DNA of 64,000 bases, taken from positions 116,639,295 to 116,703,294 of the forward strand of contig NC_053397.1 in assembly GCF_905171765.1 (NCBI RefSeq), read 5' to 3'. Numbering within the stretch: position 1 is the first letter of the stretch; each line of letters starts with the position of its first letter. The notes below the pieces were generated by a model that saw only the letters and a program-made list of their open reading frames with translations, did no database searches and had not been told where the DNA came from. Source of the stretch: Bufo bufo (taxonomy: Eukaryota; Chordata; Amphibia; Anura; Bufonidae). Made by a program: the position numbers and the translations under genes. This document shows positions 1-11,034 of this stretch, in pieces.

Positions 1-420
1 GGCCCCTGATAGGGGACGTAACAGGGATTAAACTGATAGGAATAGTACTACTTAACATACCACTCATATTGGGATTGCACAGTACATTGCACGGCGCACA
101 CGCAGTGCCCCAAATTGGAAGTAAGAGGACCGACCAAGCATCTTTTTCCATCTCCCGGTTCCTAAAATCTATTCCATACACGTCCCCTGATAGGGGACGT
201 AACAGGGATTAAACTGATAGGAATAGTACTACTTAACATACCACTCATATCTGGTAGCACAGTACATTGCACGGCGCGCGCGCAGTGCCCCAAATTGGAA
301 GTAAGAGGACCGACCAAGCATCTTTTTCCATCTCCCGGTTCCTAAAATCTATTCCATACACCGGCCCCTGATAGGGGACAAAACAGGGATTAAACTGGCA
401 AGAACAGATTTTTTTTTTAA
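1..420 (-). repeat. Tandem array of U2 snRNA-like units (181-bp period)
   Basis: The sequence CCCCTGATAGGGGAC recurs at 3, 184 and 365, an exact 181-bp spacing, and the units between are almost identical. Read on the minus strand, each unit resembles spliceosomal U2 snRNA: a GTAGTA segment, then a stretch like TATCAGTTTAAT, a CTG..ACGTCC stem, a GGATTTT-like segment and GGGAGATGGAA followed by GCTTG. The 3' part of U2 is poorly matched, so these are U2-derived or U2-like repeats and not functional snRNA genes. The unit length (181) is close to U2 (about 190 nt). The array runs off the left edge and lies in the same element as the hAT-like terminus at 1385. U2 is compared from memory. Confidence 0.6.
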
Positions 421-1385
421 TAAAAAAAAAAAGAGGACAGCCTCTGCAGAGCTGGGTATTTTTTGGCCGCGTTACTGAACGCTCATGCACAATGGCTGAG
501 GGCTCATGCGTCTTTTTGCGGAGGTGACAAACCTGGTCAGTCAAACCCAAGGCAACATCATCAACCTCATCCCATATTTTTTCTGGAGCGTGCCCTGCGA
601 AGAGTGCTGGATCAGGCCGTAGATGAGCATGAAGAGGAAGAGTTGTGGTCACCATCACTACCAGAAGCAGCCTTGTCGTCGATTGCTGGACCTGCGGCAA
701 TGCAGAGAGAGGAGTCTGAAGAAGAGGAGTCAGAGGAGGAAGGTGGCTTTGAGGAGGTGGAAGACCAACCACAGCAGGCGTTCCAGGGGGCTTGTTGTCA
801 CCTTTTGGGGACCCTTGGTGTTGTACGTGGCTGGGTGGAGGAAGAGACATTCAATGACGTCAGTGAGGACAAGGAATGGGACATGGCTAGCTTGGTATCC
901 AACCTTGTGCAAATGGGGAGTTTGCGGTTGTGCAAATAGACTGTTTGCGGTTGTTTGCGGTGCGTTAAACGGGGAGTTTGGTCTGTCATAGCTTGGTCTG
1001 TCACTGTGAAGCGGGTGTAACCCTTACACTACCTGATCGATACAACATCATACCTGATGTTTTAAAGCACGTTATTCCAAACAATTTAGAACTGTTAGGT
1101 GATTTATGCCCTTTATGGATTAAAACCAGACTCTGCGTCAACTATGTAATTTTCCATGGGAGTTTTGCCATGGATCCCCCTCCGGCATGCCACAGTCCAG
1201 GTGTTAGTCCCCTTGAAACAACTTTTCATTCACTATTGTGGCCAGAAACAGTCCCTGTGCGTTTTAAAATTTGCCTGCCTATTGAAGTCAATGGCGGTTC
1301 ACCCCGGTTCACCCGTTCGCGAATATTTGCGGAAATTCGCGTTCGCCGTTCGCGAACGGAAAATTTTATGTTCGCGACATCTCTA
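421..1385. mobile_element. hAT-like element, terminal part
   Basis: The right end is a terminal repeat typical of frog hAT elements: on the minus strand it starts TAGAGATGTCGCGAAC and continues with palindromic TTCGCGAACGG/CGAACGCGAA motifs (1316-1385). Beyond 1385 the sequence is coding DNA of a different hAT copy, so 1385 is a clean insertion boundary. A plus-strand open frame at 463-939 encodes an acidic, Glu-rich protein segment (about residues 55-105), a composition seen in transposase spacers, but I cannot assign a domain. The minus strand is also open at 245-850, so coding status is unsettled. The other end lies outside the window. Confidence 0.5.
463..939 (+). pseudogene. Acidic open frame inside the hAT-like element, function unknown
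   Basis: An open frame of 158 codons with a Glu/Asp-rich centre (EESEEEESEEEGGFEEVED) and hydrophobic flanks. No zinc finger, DDE motif or hAT dimerisation motif is visible. It ends 446 bases before the hAT-like terminus at 1385. It could be a 3' exon of a transposase or chance openness in a GC-rich segment, since the antisense frame 245-850 is open too. I would not treat it as a host gene. Confidence 0.25.
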
Positions 1386-2800
1386 TTCTTCAGTAGGCGC
1401 ATTAAGAAAACTGTTCATTAGAGACTCAAGACTTAAGTTGATGCTGATGGAGCTGGTGCTGCTCCTGCCACCCACCCCCCTCCAGCAGTTATGGCAATGT
1501 AATGTAAGCTCAGAGGGTCCCCCTAGTTAGACCTTCATGGGGATGGGTTATGGTGCACGCAGGCAGCGACCAACTGACTACAAAGGATGTCCCGATAGTA
1601 GTTGAGTTTTTCATTCCTCTCAGAAGGTGGACCAGTAGAGAGGGTCTAACATTATGGAGAGCCAGTAGTCATCCCTCTGCCGAATGGTGACAATGTGGCT
1701 GTCACTACGCAAGCAACTCAACATGCATCTGGCCATTTGCGTAAGGGACTCCCTGTCTCCATCTCCACTGCATACTGCCAAGGTCTGTCGGGGTCATCTG
1801 AGTTGTCTTTGTCATTGCCCTCTAGATCCCCATGCTCCTCCTCTCCTGTCGCAAATAAACCACAGCGTGTGAAGTTATTGAGGATGACCCTATCCGCACC
1901 TTCAATCTAATATACCCTTTTATGGATAGATTTAAACTTGGCCTGATACAGCAGAAAATAATTATTTATGGAATTGCTAAGTTGGGAATTGTATTCAACC
2001 CAGAACAAAAATTGTGCTTTGGCAGACACTAAATAGATTGACCAGCCACAGCAGTAACAACAGATTTAGCTGAATATAAATTGTAGGCCTAATATTTAGG
2101 CGCTGGATGACAGGTATCCCTTTTACGGACAGAATTAGACTTGGAAATGCACGGTAGCGTGTGAAGTTATTGAGGATGACCCTATCCGCACCTTCAATCT
2201 AATATACCCTTTTATGGATAGATTTAACCTTGGCCTGATAGAGCAGAAACCACTAATTTAGGGAATTGCTAAGTTGGGAATTGTATTCAACCCAGAACAA
2301 AAACTGTGCTTCGGCAGACAGCAGACAGTATTACAATTGGCTAGCCACAACTGAAACACCAGATTTAGGGTACTGCTATTTTGGCAATTGTATTTTACCC
2401 CTCAATAAAATAGCAAGCACAGCCAAGCCCCTGATGTAGGATATAGCAAAAAAAAACAACACACTATTGATAGTTAAAAATGGACTTGGTGGCAGCTTGT
2501 GCTGGCGCACCACAAGACACAAAATGGCCGCCGATCACCCCAGAAAAAAGTGACTGAAAAACGCTCTGGGCAGACTTAAAACAGTGAGCAATTGAATAGC
2601 AGAGGTTGTATGATACACAGCTGTATATCGATCACTTCAGTAAATAAATCCCTGCCTAATCTCGCCCTAACAGCAGCAGCTGCATCCTCTCCCTATACTG
2701 ATCAGAGCAGAGTGACGTGCGGCGCTACGTGACTCCAGCTTAAATAGAGGCTGGGTCACATGCTGCACTGGCCAATCACTGGCCAATCACAACCAGTCCA
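1386..2800 (-). mobile_element. hAT remnant, reversed and internally deleted
   Basis: From right to left this follows a hAT 5' region and then coding sequence. The segment 1864-2530 matches, in reverse, the 296-bp repeats at 41273-42060 (shared words around TCTATCCATAAAAGGGTATA and CAGCGCCTAAATA). The segment 2530-2800 matches the promoter-proximal part at 40860-41240, including AAAATGGCCGCCGATCACCCC and inverted CCAAT boxes. The segment 1386-1690, minus strand, matches hAT coding DNA at 32845-33135 (RDDYWL..MLDPLYWS) but has several stops. The middle of the transposase is missing. The element at 1-1385 is inserted in its coding part. Confidence 0.6.
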
Positions 2801-4158
2801 AGCTTGCCTCACAATATGTTACTGCATTTTCAACATTTTGTGTTTCAAGGGTGATCTGTGGCCTATGTTTGTTTATAGTTACTGATATACCATGATGTGG
2901 ATGAATGAAAACCTTTACCAGACCTAACCTAACTGCAATTACTATATAAAATGCATCCATTATGAAACTATATGTGTACCTTTGAAATCAGACTCACACA
3001 GTGCCTTAGAACGGCCACTGGAAAAAGCACAGCAAATAGATATGGTACCAGAACCAAGCTCAGCACATAAATACAGCCGCATAAAACAGTGTACTACATA
3101 AATACTGTATTATAACCATAAATATAGAACTACAACTAATCCCAATAAATAAACAAGATGCCAGAGCAAAGTGCAGTGCATAAATAACTATTCTTAGTTA
3201 ACACTGTACAATAAGTAGGCCCTGTAAATAAATACACTTAGTACATAAATAAAGTGACAGCACTGAATACACATACTACCAGAACTAGGTAGAGTTAATA
3301 AATATGGTACCAGAATTATGCCCAGCTGAGAGATGAGTTATGAAGTCAGTGTAGCACCTGATGTTTAACCCCCATATAGTGGTTTGTATCATGTGAAATT
3401 AAAGCTCCAATTATAGCCTGCACAATAGTGAGGATCTGCTGGGCATCATGTCAAAAAACGTTATCACTTCACCATAGACTAAATCCATTACAGATCAGAC
3501 GCCATCAGGGCCAGGATAAACATTTACATCTAGTGACTAACAAGAGATATTCTCTGTTTTTGGATTTGTTCTTTCCTTTTTCCATTTGGCTCAGACCCCC
3601 ATGATGACTTTTCCTAACCACAGCCCATCTCTGTAACGTTTGCCATCCAAATGTTGTTGGCTCATCCTAATTTTTGCACTTTCTTACAACAAACTCCTAA
3701 TCATGCTATCCCAATCGAACCAAATAAGTCGAGATTCTGCTTCTCCTTGGTTCTATGATCTAATTTAAAAACTACAGGAAAATCTGAAGAAATTTTGAAT
3801 GCAACCCTACCGACCAAGTATTTCCCAGGTCCATAAAATCTAAGGTGAGAGCAAACTTGCCATCTTATGGTAGAAATCACAACTTCTGTCAAAGTAGAAC
3901 TCCATGCCAGACCTGTCAAATGATCAGAGCATGCTAGGACAATAATACCACACTCGCTGTACACATAGAGGCACTATATATCAGACCAGACTCTAAAATA
4001 AAAAATTGGGTACTATGCTGTATACTCATGCAGAATAACCAAACCACAGGGAATGGTGAGATTGGTAAGTTTAGACTATAACTTGACTCTATAACTGTGA
4101 AGTTTTTAGATACATTACAGCTCAGAGTTTATGTTTTATGTAAAGAATAAAGTGGTAC
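2801..4158. other. Intronic sequence with no clear gene
   Basis: AT-rich DNA downstream of the host exon on the minus strand. The segment 3010-3330 has many degenerate CATAAATA words and looks like an old dispersed repeat. A minus-strand open frame at 3701-3964 (87 codons) has no recognisable domain and no good splice context. I see no exon resembling the continuation of the coiled-coil gene, so its next exon probably lies left of the window. Confidence 0.4.
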
Positions 4159-4353
4159 CTGGTTGTGTTTCCATGTAGTTTCTTTCTGCTGTTGCCCTTC
4201 TAATAAATCAACTTCCAGCAACTTCTGAGTTCTTTTAACATCAGTTAACTGTCGCTCCTTTTGTCGGAGAGCCATTCGCTTTTTCTGAAGTTCTATTTGG
4301 GTACAGAATAATGTGTTCTGCAATTCTAAAAACTGTAGCTGTGTTGGCATTAC
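4159..4353 (-). CDS. PDE4DIP: Coiled-coil exon of a myomegalin-like centrosomal/Golgi protein
   Basis: This is an internal exon of 195 bp (65 codons, phase 0 at both ends), part of a large scaffold protein of centrosome, Golgi and microtubule-organising sites. On the minus strand a long T tract and TTTTCAG precede it, and CAG|GTACC follows. The peptide is charged and heptad-like, with features I recall from vertebrate myomegalin: a NTLFCTQIELQ segment (human-like SALFCSQLEIQ), RQKERQLTDVK (RQKERQLADAK) and QQKETTWKHNQ (QQKEASWKHNQ). The order of these motifs and their spacing agree with the family. The paralogue CDK5RAP2 is the main alternative. The upstream exon is at 49257-49349. Comparison is from memory, so the symbol is tentative. 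Confidence 0.7.
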
Positions 4354-4400
4354 CTGAAAAGTCAAAAAAAAAAAAAAAAACACCTGTATGACAGAATTTA
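4354..4400 (-). promoter_or_regulatory. 3' splice site and polypyrimidine tract of the 44.9-kb intron
   Basis: Minus strand: an uninterrupted run of T's (A's at 4364-4380 on the plus strand) followed by TTTTCAG just before the exon. It is a very strong acceptor context and fixes the exon's high-coordinate boundary at 4353. Confidence 0.65.
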
Positions 4401-5008
4401 TACAGATTAGCAATGATAGTGATAGCGATAACTAACTAGCTAGCTACAAACTTGTAATGCTGCAGTTTTTACAGAGTTGCTGAGATATGTGAATATAGGT
4501 ATAGGCTTACAGGTTAACTAAATCTTTCAATGCATTTATATAGGTTTTGTGAAAAGATGGCACGAAATAACAATGTCACATATTAAAAGTTATTAGAGTC
4601 AATTTTAGCTTGGCTACAACTGTAACTTTGGCGTATCCTGCGCCAGTCTAAATGGAAGCAAGCTGGCTTACATTTACAGTAGACTATTTTCTATGACTAA
4701 ATCAGGCATAGAAAATGATTAATGAGACGGGCCTACCAGCCCGTCCCCTTCCCCGTCCACACCACCCGTACTTTTTTGTTTAGACCTGGCATGAGCGCGG
4801 AATAGTCGAAGATTGCGGGGCAAAACAAAATATAATAATACTCTGGGGCACGTTTACATTGAAGGTCCGGTAGGCAGATTGCATGGTGCCAGTGAGTAAT
4901 CCTGATATGCTGAATGTAATTCTACTGCAGTCTGTGGCGTAACAGCATTATGTAGTTAAAGGTAATACAAAAAAGAAGTTTAGTACAGTCGCTCATTTCA
5001 TGGTAATT
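4401..5008. other. Intron, mostly unassigned
   Basis: No gene seen. The segment 4620-4860 (around GGCGTATCCTGCGCCAG and GACGGGCCTACCAGCCCGTC) looks like a worn dispersed MITE-type repeat with a short hairpin, but its ends could not be defined. Confidence 0.3.
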
Positions 5009-5170
5009 GTCACAGTGGTGCTTTGTGAACCTTTCAGAATTCTCTATATTTCTGCCTAAATTTGAAATTTCTATTAAAATTAGAACAGATTTTCACAAAA
5101 AATCCTAAAAGTAGATAAAGATAAGTAAATCCAACAAATGAGTCAAATATATTACTTGATCATTTATTTA
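5009..5170 (-). mobile_element. Tc1 remnant A, terminal part (left of piggyBac insertion)
   Basis: CACAGTGGTGCTTTGTGAACC at the left edge resembles the terminal repeat of a common vertebrate Tc1-like family, followed by its subterminal words (TCTATATTTCTGCCTAAAT, CTAAAAGTAGATAAAG, GATCATTTATTTATT). The element continues at 9918 after the piggyBac insertion, with GGAAATGATCCAATATTACAT. Confidence 0.6.
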
Positions 5171-6988
5171 TTAACCCCTTAAGGACTCAGCCCTATTTCA
5201 CCTTAAGGACTTGGCCATTTTTTGCAAATCTGACCAGTGTCACTTTAAGTGCTCATAACTTTAAAACGCTTTGACTTACCCAGGCCGTTCTGAGATTTTT
5301 TTTTCGTCACATATTGTACTTCATGACACTGCTAAAATTGGGTCAAAAAAGTTAATTTTTTTGCATAAAAAAATAAAAATTTTACCGCAAATTTTGAAAA
5401 ATTAGCAAATTTCAAAGTTTCAGTTTCTCTACCTCTGTAATACATAGTAATACCCCCAAAAATTGTGATGACTTTACATTCCCCATATGTCTACTTCATG
5501 TTTGTAGCATTTTGGGAATAATATTTTATTTTTTGGGGATGTTACAAGGCTTAGAAGTTTAGAAGCAAATTTAGAAATTTTTCAGAAATCTTCAAAATCC
5601 CACTTTTTATGGACCAGTTCAGGTTTGAAGTCATATTGTGAGGCTTAGATAATAGAAACCTCCCAAAAACTACACCCCTCCATTCTAGAAACTACACCCC
5701 TCAAGGTATTCAAAACTGGTTTTTCAAACTTTATTAACCCTTTAGGTTTTCCACAAGAGTTAATAGAAGATTGAGAAACAATTTCAAAATTTCAATTTTT
5801 TTTGAAAATTTTCCAATATAATCAATTTTTTCCAGGAGTAAAACAAGGGTTAACTGCCAAACAAGGACTGGTTTTGTTTATACCATGTCCCATTTGAAGC
5901 CCCCTGTTGCACCCCTAGAATAGAAATTTCAAAAAAGTGACTCCATCTAAGAAAGTACACCCCTCAAGGTATTCAAAACTGGGTTTACAAACTTTGTTAA
6001 CCCTTTAGGTGTTCCACAAGAGTTAATGGCAGATGGAGAAACAATTTTGAAATTTCTATTTTTTTGAAAATTTTCCATTTTAACCCTTACTTTATTACTG
6101 GAAAAAATGGGTTAACAGCCAAACAAAACTCAAAATGGGTTGCCCTGATTCTGTAGTTTGCAGAAACACCCCATATGTGGTCGTAAACTACTATTTGGCT
6201 AAACGGCAGGACATAGAAGAAGGGGAACGTCATATGGTTTTTAGAAGGCAGATTTTGCTGGACTGGTTTATTTACACCATGTACCCTTTCAAGCCCCCCT
6301 GATGCACCCCTAGAGTAGAAACTCCATAAAAGTGACCCCATCTAGGAAACTATGGCATAAGGTGGTTGTGGTTTTGGGACTATTTTAGGGGTAAATATGA
6401 TTTTTGGTTGCTCTATATTACTCTTTTTTGAGGCAATGTAACAAAAAAATTAAATTCTAAAATTGTTTCTACATTCGCTATTTAGTTTTGTGGAACACCT
6501 AAAGGGTTAACACAGTTTGTAAAGTAACTTTTGAATACCTTGAGGGGTGTAGTTTCTTAGATGGGGTCACTTTTTTGGAGTTTCTAGTCTAGGCTACATC
6601 AGGGGGGGCTTCTAATGGGACATGGTGGCAAAAATAAAACTGTCCATCAAAATCTGCCTTCCAGAAACCGTATGGAGTTCCCTTCGTTCTATGCCCTGCC
6701 GTGCGGCTATATAGCCATTTTACGACCACATATGGGGTGTTTCTGCAAACTACAGAATCGGGGCAATAAATATTTAGTTTTGTTTGGCTGTTAACCCTTG
6801 CTTTATTACCGGCAAAAAGGATTCAAATGGAAATTTTGCCCAAAAATTGGTGTTTTGGCACCGTTTTTATTTTATATTTTTAACACCGTTCATCCGAGGC
6901 ATTTGGTCAAAAGTTATTTTTATAGCGACGACTTTTACGCACGCGACGATGCCCAATATGTATTGTTCTCAGACTTTGGAGACACTAA

Positions 6989-7098
6989 GCAGGCATCCTA
7001 AAACTGCGGGCCTCCAGATGTTGTAAAACTACAATTCCCACCATGCTGGGAGTTATAGTTTTACAACATCTGGAGGGCCGCAGTTTGAGGATGCCTGC
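6989..7098. mobile_element. Palindromic MITE in the transposase tail
   Basis: A 110-bp near-perfect hairpin: the left arm begins GCAGGCATCCT and CTGCGGGCCTCCAGATGTT, and the right arm is its reverse complement ending GGATGCCTGC. CAATTCCCACCATGCTGGGA lies near the centre. It supplies the stop codon of the transposase frame. Confidence 0.6.
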
Positions 7099-8991
7099 AC
7101 TAAAACTAATATTTTTTTGGGGAAAAAAAATTGTTTCCGTGTTTCCAAAGTCTGAGAGCCATAGTTTTTTATGTTCTCTAGTAGACTGTTGGGGATTATA
7201 AAAATGTAGTACTCCATGGAAGTGTGATACTCCCTGAAGCAAACGATAACGCAGAGGCCCGGATGATCGGGGCAAGTGTCGCACTGAGTGGTGGTGTCCT
7301 TCCGTATCCCCCTCCTGCGACACACTCTGCACTTTTTTTGGGTTCGTTCCTTCTTTCCAGTATGGGGGACCACACCTGGAAAGTGTTGGCCAGGGACGAT
7401 CCGGGCGCCTCCAATTCCCAAGGTACTCCGGCCTGCTCTTTCCCGGTCCGAAAAGATCAGGTCCTTGAGGACAGCCTCATAGAATTGGAGGAATGTCCCT
7501 GTGCTGCCAGCGCTTCGGGATAGTACAAAAGAGTTGTACATGGCAACCTGCACCAAGTAGACCGCAACTTTTTTGTACCATGCCCGGGTTTTGCGCATAG
7601 CGTTATATGGCGTGAGGACTTGATCAGAGAGATCAACTCCTCCCATATACCGATTGTAGTCGACGATACAATCGGGCTTGAGGACCGTTGCCGCGGTACC
7701 TCGCACAGGGACAGGGGTGGTGCTGTTACCGTGGATTGTGGACAGCATAAGGACATCCCTCTTGTCCTTATACCTGACCAGCAACAGGTTTCCACTGGTA
7801 AGGGCACGGGTCTCACCCATGGGGATAGGTACCTGGAGGGGGTAGGCAGGGAGGCCGCGTTGATTTTTCCGAACGGTCCCACAAGCGAACATGGATCTGG
7901 TGGCAAGGGACCTGAACAAGGGAATGCTGGTATAAAAGTTGTCCACGTACAAGTGGTAACCGTTATCCAGCAGTGGGTACATAAGGTCCCACACGAGTTT
8001 ACCGGTAACACCCAGAGTGGGGGGACATTCTGGGGGTTGAATCCGGGAATCTCGCCCCTCGTACACACGAAATTTGTAAGTGTACCCTGAGGTACTCTCA
8101 CAAATTTTGTATAGCTTCACGCCATACCTCGCCCGCTTTGTGGGAATATATTGGCGGAAACTGAGTCTCCCCTTGAACCCAACGAGAGACTCATCAACCG
8201 CGACCTCCCTTCCAGGTACGTAGGCCTGCTGAAATGTGGCCCCAAAGTGATCGATGACCGGCCGTATCTTATACAGCCGGTCATAGGCAGGATCACCTTG
8301 GGGTGGACATGCTGCATTATCTGAATAATGCAGACATTTCCGGATGGCCTCAAACCGGGGACGTGTCATGACCATACTGTACAGTGGGGTCTGGTATAGG
8401 ACGTCCCCACTCCAGTATTGCCTGACACTGGGTTTTTGGACTAGACCCATATGCAGCACGAGGCCCCAAAATGTCCTCATCTCGGCTGCACTGACCGGCG
8501 TCCAGCCACCGGGTCTAGCCAAAAATGAGCCTGGGTTTTGAGCGACGAATTGTTGGGCGTACAGATTCGTCTGCTCCACCATCAGATTCACCAGTGGGTT
8601 ACTGAAAAAAAAACTAAAATAGTCAATTTCAGTAAACCCCACTGTGGGAATCTGGATTCCAGGATTGCCAGCAAAATCCGGAATCTCAGGCTCAAAGTCC
8701 ACTGGGGGACACCAACTAATTTCATCGGCAGGGGGCTCCGGTGGGCTTATTTGGTGGGCCGGGAAACCAGTACGAACCCCAGGGCGGCTCGTACTAGGGT
8801 GGGCCACAGGATCCCTAGCATGTGGGGCCCCTGGCTCCGCCTGGCGGCGTCTCCGCCGCCTTGGTGGCTCATCGTCAGGAGGATGCGGATGATAAAAGGA
8901 ACGTGGGGTCATCCTCATCCTCACTGGGGCTCTCCGAGTCGGAGGCAATCTGGGCGTATGCCTCCTCGGCCGAGAACATCTGGCGGGCCAT
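7053..8991 (-). pseudogene. piggyBac transposase (near intact, one frameshift)
   Basis: Cut-and-paste DDD transposase that acts at TTAA sites in the nucleus. The main frame (7053-8948, 631 codons) contains the piggyBac core with the three catalytic aspartates visible: VDESL (about D252), YVDNFYTS (about D336) and YMGGVDLSDQ (about D439). A Cys-rich C-terminal finger follows (CRVC..CDTC..C, about 540-570). The natural N-terminus probably starts at the ATG complementary to 8989-8991 (MARQMFSAEEAY..SPSEDEDDPT) in another frame, so a small deletion near 8875-8900 has broken the reading frame; the copy at 34287-39348 retains extra Ser/Asp residues there. The last 15 or so residues are encoded by a MITE (6989-7098). 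It probably cannot make full-length enzyme. Confidence 0.85.
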
Positions 8992-9174
8992 GGGTGTGTG
9001 TGCGTGTATGTGTGCGTGTGTGGAAAACTTTATTATATGTGCGTGTGTGTGGGGGCAACGGGTGTTCACGTACTAAAAAGGCAAAAAAAAAAAGGGCAAG
9101 TGTTAGGAAAAAAAAAGTTCAAACTTGATGATCAGCGGTACAAGTGCCGGCCAGTCAGCGCACGCAGAAAAAAA

Positions 9175-9300
9175 ATAAAAGTGGTGGTAAGGGGGCTGGT
9201 GGTCAGGGGAGGGGGGGGGCTGGTGGTAGGGGCTGGTGGTGAAGGGGGCTGGTGGGGGGGGCAAATGGCAGGGGGGGGGGTCTGGGGTCTGATAGATGGA
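9175..9300 (+). repeat. G-rich low-complexity tract
   Basis: Repeated GGGGGCTGGTGGT-like words with runs of up to nine G's, just upstream of the transposase start on its own strand's antisense side. It has quadruplex-forming potential by sequence; no function is shown. Confidence 0.6.
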
Positions 9301-9917
9301 TCAAACTAACTTTTCCCTTCTTTCCCTGCCTAACGGTGCCTCTCACTCACTGACCCTAACCTACCTGGGTGGCGATGGGTGCAGGAGGGTGATAGATGGC
9401 GATTAGGGGGGACTCAGGAGCTGGTGCTGGACGATGCTGCCGGGTGCTCATGCAGAACAGGAAGAGGAGGGGAGAGAGGAGCGCAGGAAGTTTGAATCTC
9501 GCGCCTCTCTCCCCTGCACCAATCAGCACCCTGGACAGCAGTGTTCAGCACCAGGGCCAGCACCGCCTCTCCAAATCCTCGGACTACGATAGGTGGTGTA
9601 TAATTACGCCACCGATCGCAGTCTTTTTCCGGTTCATCGGGTCACAGGACACCCGAATGGACCAGAAACGCAGAAAACCGCAGGTCTGAATTGACCTGCG
9701 GTTTTCTGCAATCGTCGATGCGGGGGAAGGGGGTCAAATGACCCCCCTGCATTGTTACGGGATGCCGGCTGAATGATTTCAGCCGAAAATCCCGTTCCGA
9801 TTAACCCCTGGGGCGCCGGAATACCGATTTCAAGTTAGGGCGTACCGGTACGCCCTGAGTCCTTAAGGACTCGGAAAATAGGGCGTACCGATACGCCCTG
9901 CGTCCTTAAGGGGTTAA

Positions 9918-10215
9918 GGAAATGATCCAATATTACATGAGAATATTTTCTTTCAGGATCTGGTGTGACCTCCTTATGCAGCAATAACTGCAACTAAATG
10001 TTTCCAATGATTGTTGATTATTCCTGCACATAGGCTTTGAAGAATTTTTACCAATTCCTCTGTACAAAATAGCTTCACGGATTTTACTGTTCAACAGTAA
10101 AACCACAAACTGTTATGTTGGTGGTTTTCCTCCCATGTACTGCTAGTTTCAAGTCCTTCCACAAAATTTCTATTGGATTAAGGCCAGGACTTTGACTATG
10201 CCTTTTCAAATAAGT
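9918..10215 (-). pseudogene. Tc1 remnant A, transposase C-terminal part
   Basis: Minus-strand translation with small gaps gives SQSPGLNPIEILWKDLK and, further on, KLFCTEEL and LVAVIAA, the C-terminal third of a Tc1 transposase including the Glu of its DDE triad. There is a small insertion around 10080-10110 and the end GGT has a stop. It continues the element at 5009-5170 across the piggyBac insertion. The catalytic core upstream of PIE is not present. Confidence 0.7.
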
Positions 10216-10527
10216 ATCTTTATCATATAGAATATGGCTCTCTGAAAATGGCCACACAAAAACATGATTTAAAAAAAATAATAATGTTTTAATGTATAAA
10301 AAGGGATAAATAATAAAAAAAAATAGACATCTTCGGTATCATTGTGTCTGTAATGACCTTCAGTATAAAAATATAACATAACTAAACCAGTCAGGAAAAT
10401 GTCGGAAAAATAACTACTGTGCCAGAACAACCATTTTTTGCTCACCTCGCCTCGCAAAAAGCATAATAACAAGCAATCAAAAAGTTGTATCTACCTCAAA
10501 ACGGTACTGATAAGGATAAGTTATGCA
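10216..10527. other. Dispersed repeat fragment
   Basis: AT-rich, no gene. Words such as CACCTCGCCTCGCAAAAAGC, AATAACAAGCAATCAAAAAG and ACCTCAAAACGGTACTGAT recur, diverged, at about 36350-36440 and 61190-61290, so this is a fragment of one dispersed family. Confidence 0.4.
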
Positions 10528-10552
10528 TCTAATATATAAAGATGAGTGTAGG

Positions 10553-10579
10553 TGGGTGTGTGTGTGTGTGTGTATGTAT
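10553..10579 (+). repeat. GT microsatellite
   Basis: A run of TGTGTG followed by TATGTATG, near the Helitron 5' end. Confidence 0.8.
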
Positions 10580-11034
10580 GTCCGTTAAAGGAATTCGCAC
10601 CGTCGCATTTACAATCACGAAATTTGGCACACAGGTACATCAGGTGTCCGGGAAGGTTTTAGACCAGGTCTCAGTTCCTGAGATATTCTACAAAAATGCA
10701 TTAGCCAAAAGAAGCTTGGTCACATGACCCTTATCAGCCAATAGAAGCTCACAGGCCTCCACATACACAGTTTTACTCCAGGTTTCCATAACGACCCAGA
10801 CATTTTTCTTCACTGCTGTAGGTGAACTTTAAAGGAAATCTGTCACCAGGATAATCACTATTGAAGTAAAGCCATGGCCTAATAGCACTTAGTACCTTAT
10901 TTCAAGATGTGCCTTTGTTCCAGCAATAGATGTTTTTATCTTCTGAAAATACAGTTTATTTGGTATGCAAATGAGCCAGTAAGGTGCCCAGAGGTGCATC
11001 ACTCTTGCAGGAAGGAGCCCAGACACGCCCCCTG

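Larger units (their letters stand above)
5171..9917 (-). mobile_element. piggyBac element 1, TTAA to TTAA
   Basis: Both ends carry the target TTAA followed by the inverted repeat CCCCTTAAGGAC; the left end reads TTAACCCCTTAAGGAC and the right end is its reverse complement. The 4.75-kb element contains one minus-strand transposase (7053-8991). The 3' non-coding part, 5171-6985, is full of repeated and inverted blocks around TTAACCCTTTAGGTGTTCCACAAG (5998 and, inverted, about 6490) and ACCCCATATGTGGTCGTAAA (6172, inverted at 6722). It is inserted in Tc1 remnant A. A related copy is at 34287-39348. Confidence 0.85.

Noticed and set aside
1..420. CRISPR-like array
   Set aside because: Units are contiguous 181-bp tandem copies with no short repeat/unique spacer alternation, and the context is vertebrate.
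1..420. Functional U2 snRNA genes
   Set aside because: The 3' stem-loop region is degenerate, and no snRNA promoter element or 3' box was recognised.
3701..3964. 87-codon minus-strand frame as a host exon
   Set aside because: No splice sites in frame, no coiled-coil character and no family resemblance to the neighbouring exon's protein.
7196..8101. Long antisense and out-of-frame open frames over the piggyBac gene
   Set aside because: They are shadows of the 631-codon transposase frame and carry no motifs.
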